DNA of 64,000 nt from the NCBI RefSeq assembly GCF_003688995.1, contig NZ_PENI01000006.1:186001-250000 (forward strand). The letters are read 5' to 3'. Position 1 is the stretch's first letter, and every line of letters starts with the position of its first letter. Under the pieces are notes generated by a model. The model worked only from the letters and a program-made list of their open reading frames with translations. It ran no database searches and had not been told where the DNA came from. A program made the translations under genes and the position numbers. The stretch is from Streptomyces shenzhenensis. Lineage in GTDB: Bacteria > Actinomycetota > Actinomycetes > Streptomycetales > Streptomycetaceae. Below, in pieces: positions 63,774 to 64,000 of this stretch.

Positions 63774-64000
63774 AGGCGGGCACGGCCATGGCGGAGAAGG
63801 AGGGCTGGATCTCCGCGGTCCTCCTGGACTGGGGATCGTGCGGCCGGGTGGTCTATGTCGACGAGGTTCCGGTCGGCTTTGTGGTCTACGCGCCCCCGGC
63901 CTATGTCCCCCGCTCCACGGCGTTTCCGACGAGCCCCGTCTCCCCCGACGCGGTGCAGTTGATGACCGCGTTCATCATGCCCGGCTATCAGGGGCAGGGA
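63662..64000 (+). CDS. GNAT acetyltransferase, cut by the window end
   Basis: The frame from ATG 63662 is open to the last base. The 113 visible residues (MGRRLVPLTLDNLQDLPKRC, CGRVVYVDEVPVGFVVYAPP, FIMPGYQGQG) match a Streptomyces GNAT protein found next to parB. The AcCoA-binding Q/R-x2-G-x-G/A loop begins at the very end of the window (GYQGQG). The substrate is unknown. Confidence 0.75.
   Translation, partial: MGRRLVPLTLDNLQDLPKRCRSCVFWELDPVSGEAAVKAGTAMAEKEGWISAVLLDWGSCGRVVYVDEVPVGFVVYAPPAYVPRSTAFPTSPVSPDAVQLMTAFIMPGYQGQG

Overview
The window is high-GC actinobacterial DNA and is almost certainly from a Streptomyces chromosome. It holds the gene order typical of the Streptomyces replication origin (gyrA, gyrB, DciA/DUF721, recF, gnd, dnaN, oriC, dnaA, rpmH, rnpA, yidD, yidC, jag, rsmG, parA, parB). 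Supporting marks are a dnaA with a very long proline-rich linker, an oriC with many weak DnaA boxes, perfect parS sites, and the DLW-39, DUF6344 and DUF3566 families.

Positions 1 to about 30,009 are the right-hand part of a temperate siphophage genome (prophage) read left to right. From the left there is an early region: a winged-helix replication protein with embedded repeats, a WhiB-like protein and several small overlapping genes. Next come a divergent pair of small helix-turn-helix genes, a cluster of small membrane proteins and a lipoprotein. The late operon follows: small and large terminase, portal-MuF fusion, HK97 protease, capsid, connectors, tail tube, frameshifted tail chaperone, tape measure, distal tail and baseplate, amidase endolysin and two small holin-like proteins. 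It ends at a strong terminator near 26.7 kb. After that lies a separate cargo block of three overlapping genes (including DUF6879 and a helix-turn-helix DUF5753 regulator) and four tiny cysteine-rich genes. A 16-bp palindrome is present at both ends of the three-gene set. The integrase and the left end of the prophage are outside the window. The right end lies near or at a tRNA-Ala gene (30,010-30,082), whose 3' end faces the prophage.

Positions 30 to 44 kb are chromosomal and more variable: a helix-turn-helix protein, a membrane Ser/Thr kinase overlapping tail to tail with a secreted membrane-anchored protein, DLW-39, DUF6344, a GntR regulator coupled to a family 2 glycosyltransferase, an FkbM methyltransferase coupled to a 3Fe-4S ferredoxin, and a 1411-residue STAND NTPase with 14 WD repeats. 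A tRNA-Ile then leads into the conserved block.

Positions 44 to 64 kb are the replication, partition and translation core. Genes left of oriC run leftward and genes right of dnaA run rightward, so most transcription moves away from the origin; dnaA itself is read toward oriC. oriC lies between dnaN and dnaA. DnaA-box-like sites also occur upstream of dnaA and, together with parS, upstream of parA. The window closes inside a GNAT acetyltransferase gene.

The most interesting candidates for undescribed biology are the operator-bracketed regulator and cysteine-rich cassette at 26.8-29.5 kb, the five near-palindromic repeats read in three frames inside the phage replication gene, the phage WhiB with a duplicated CDEC tail, and the DnaA-box plus parS arrangement ahead of parA.
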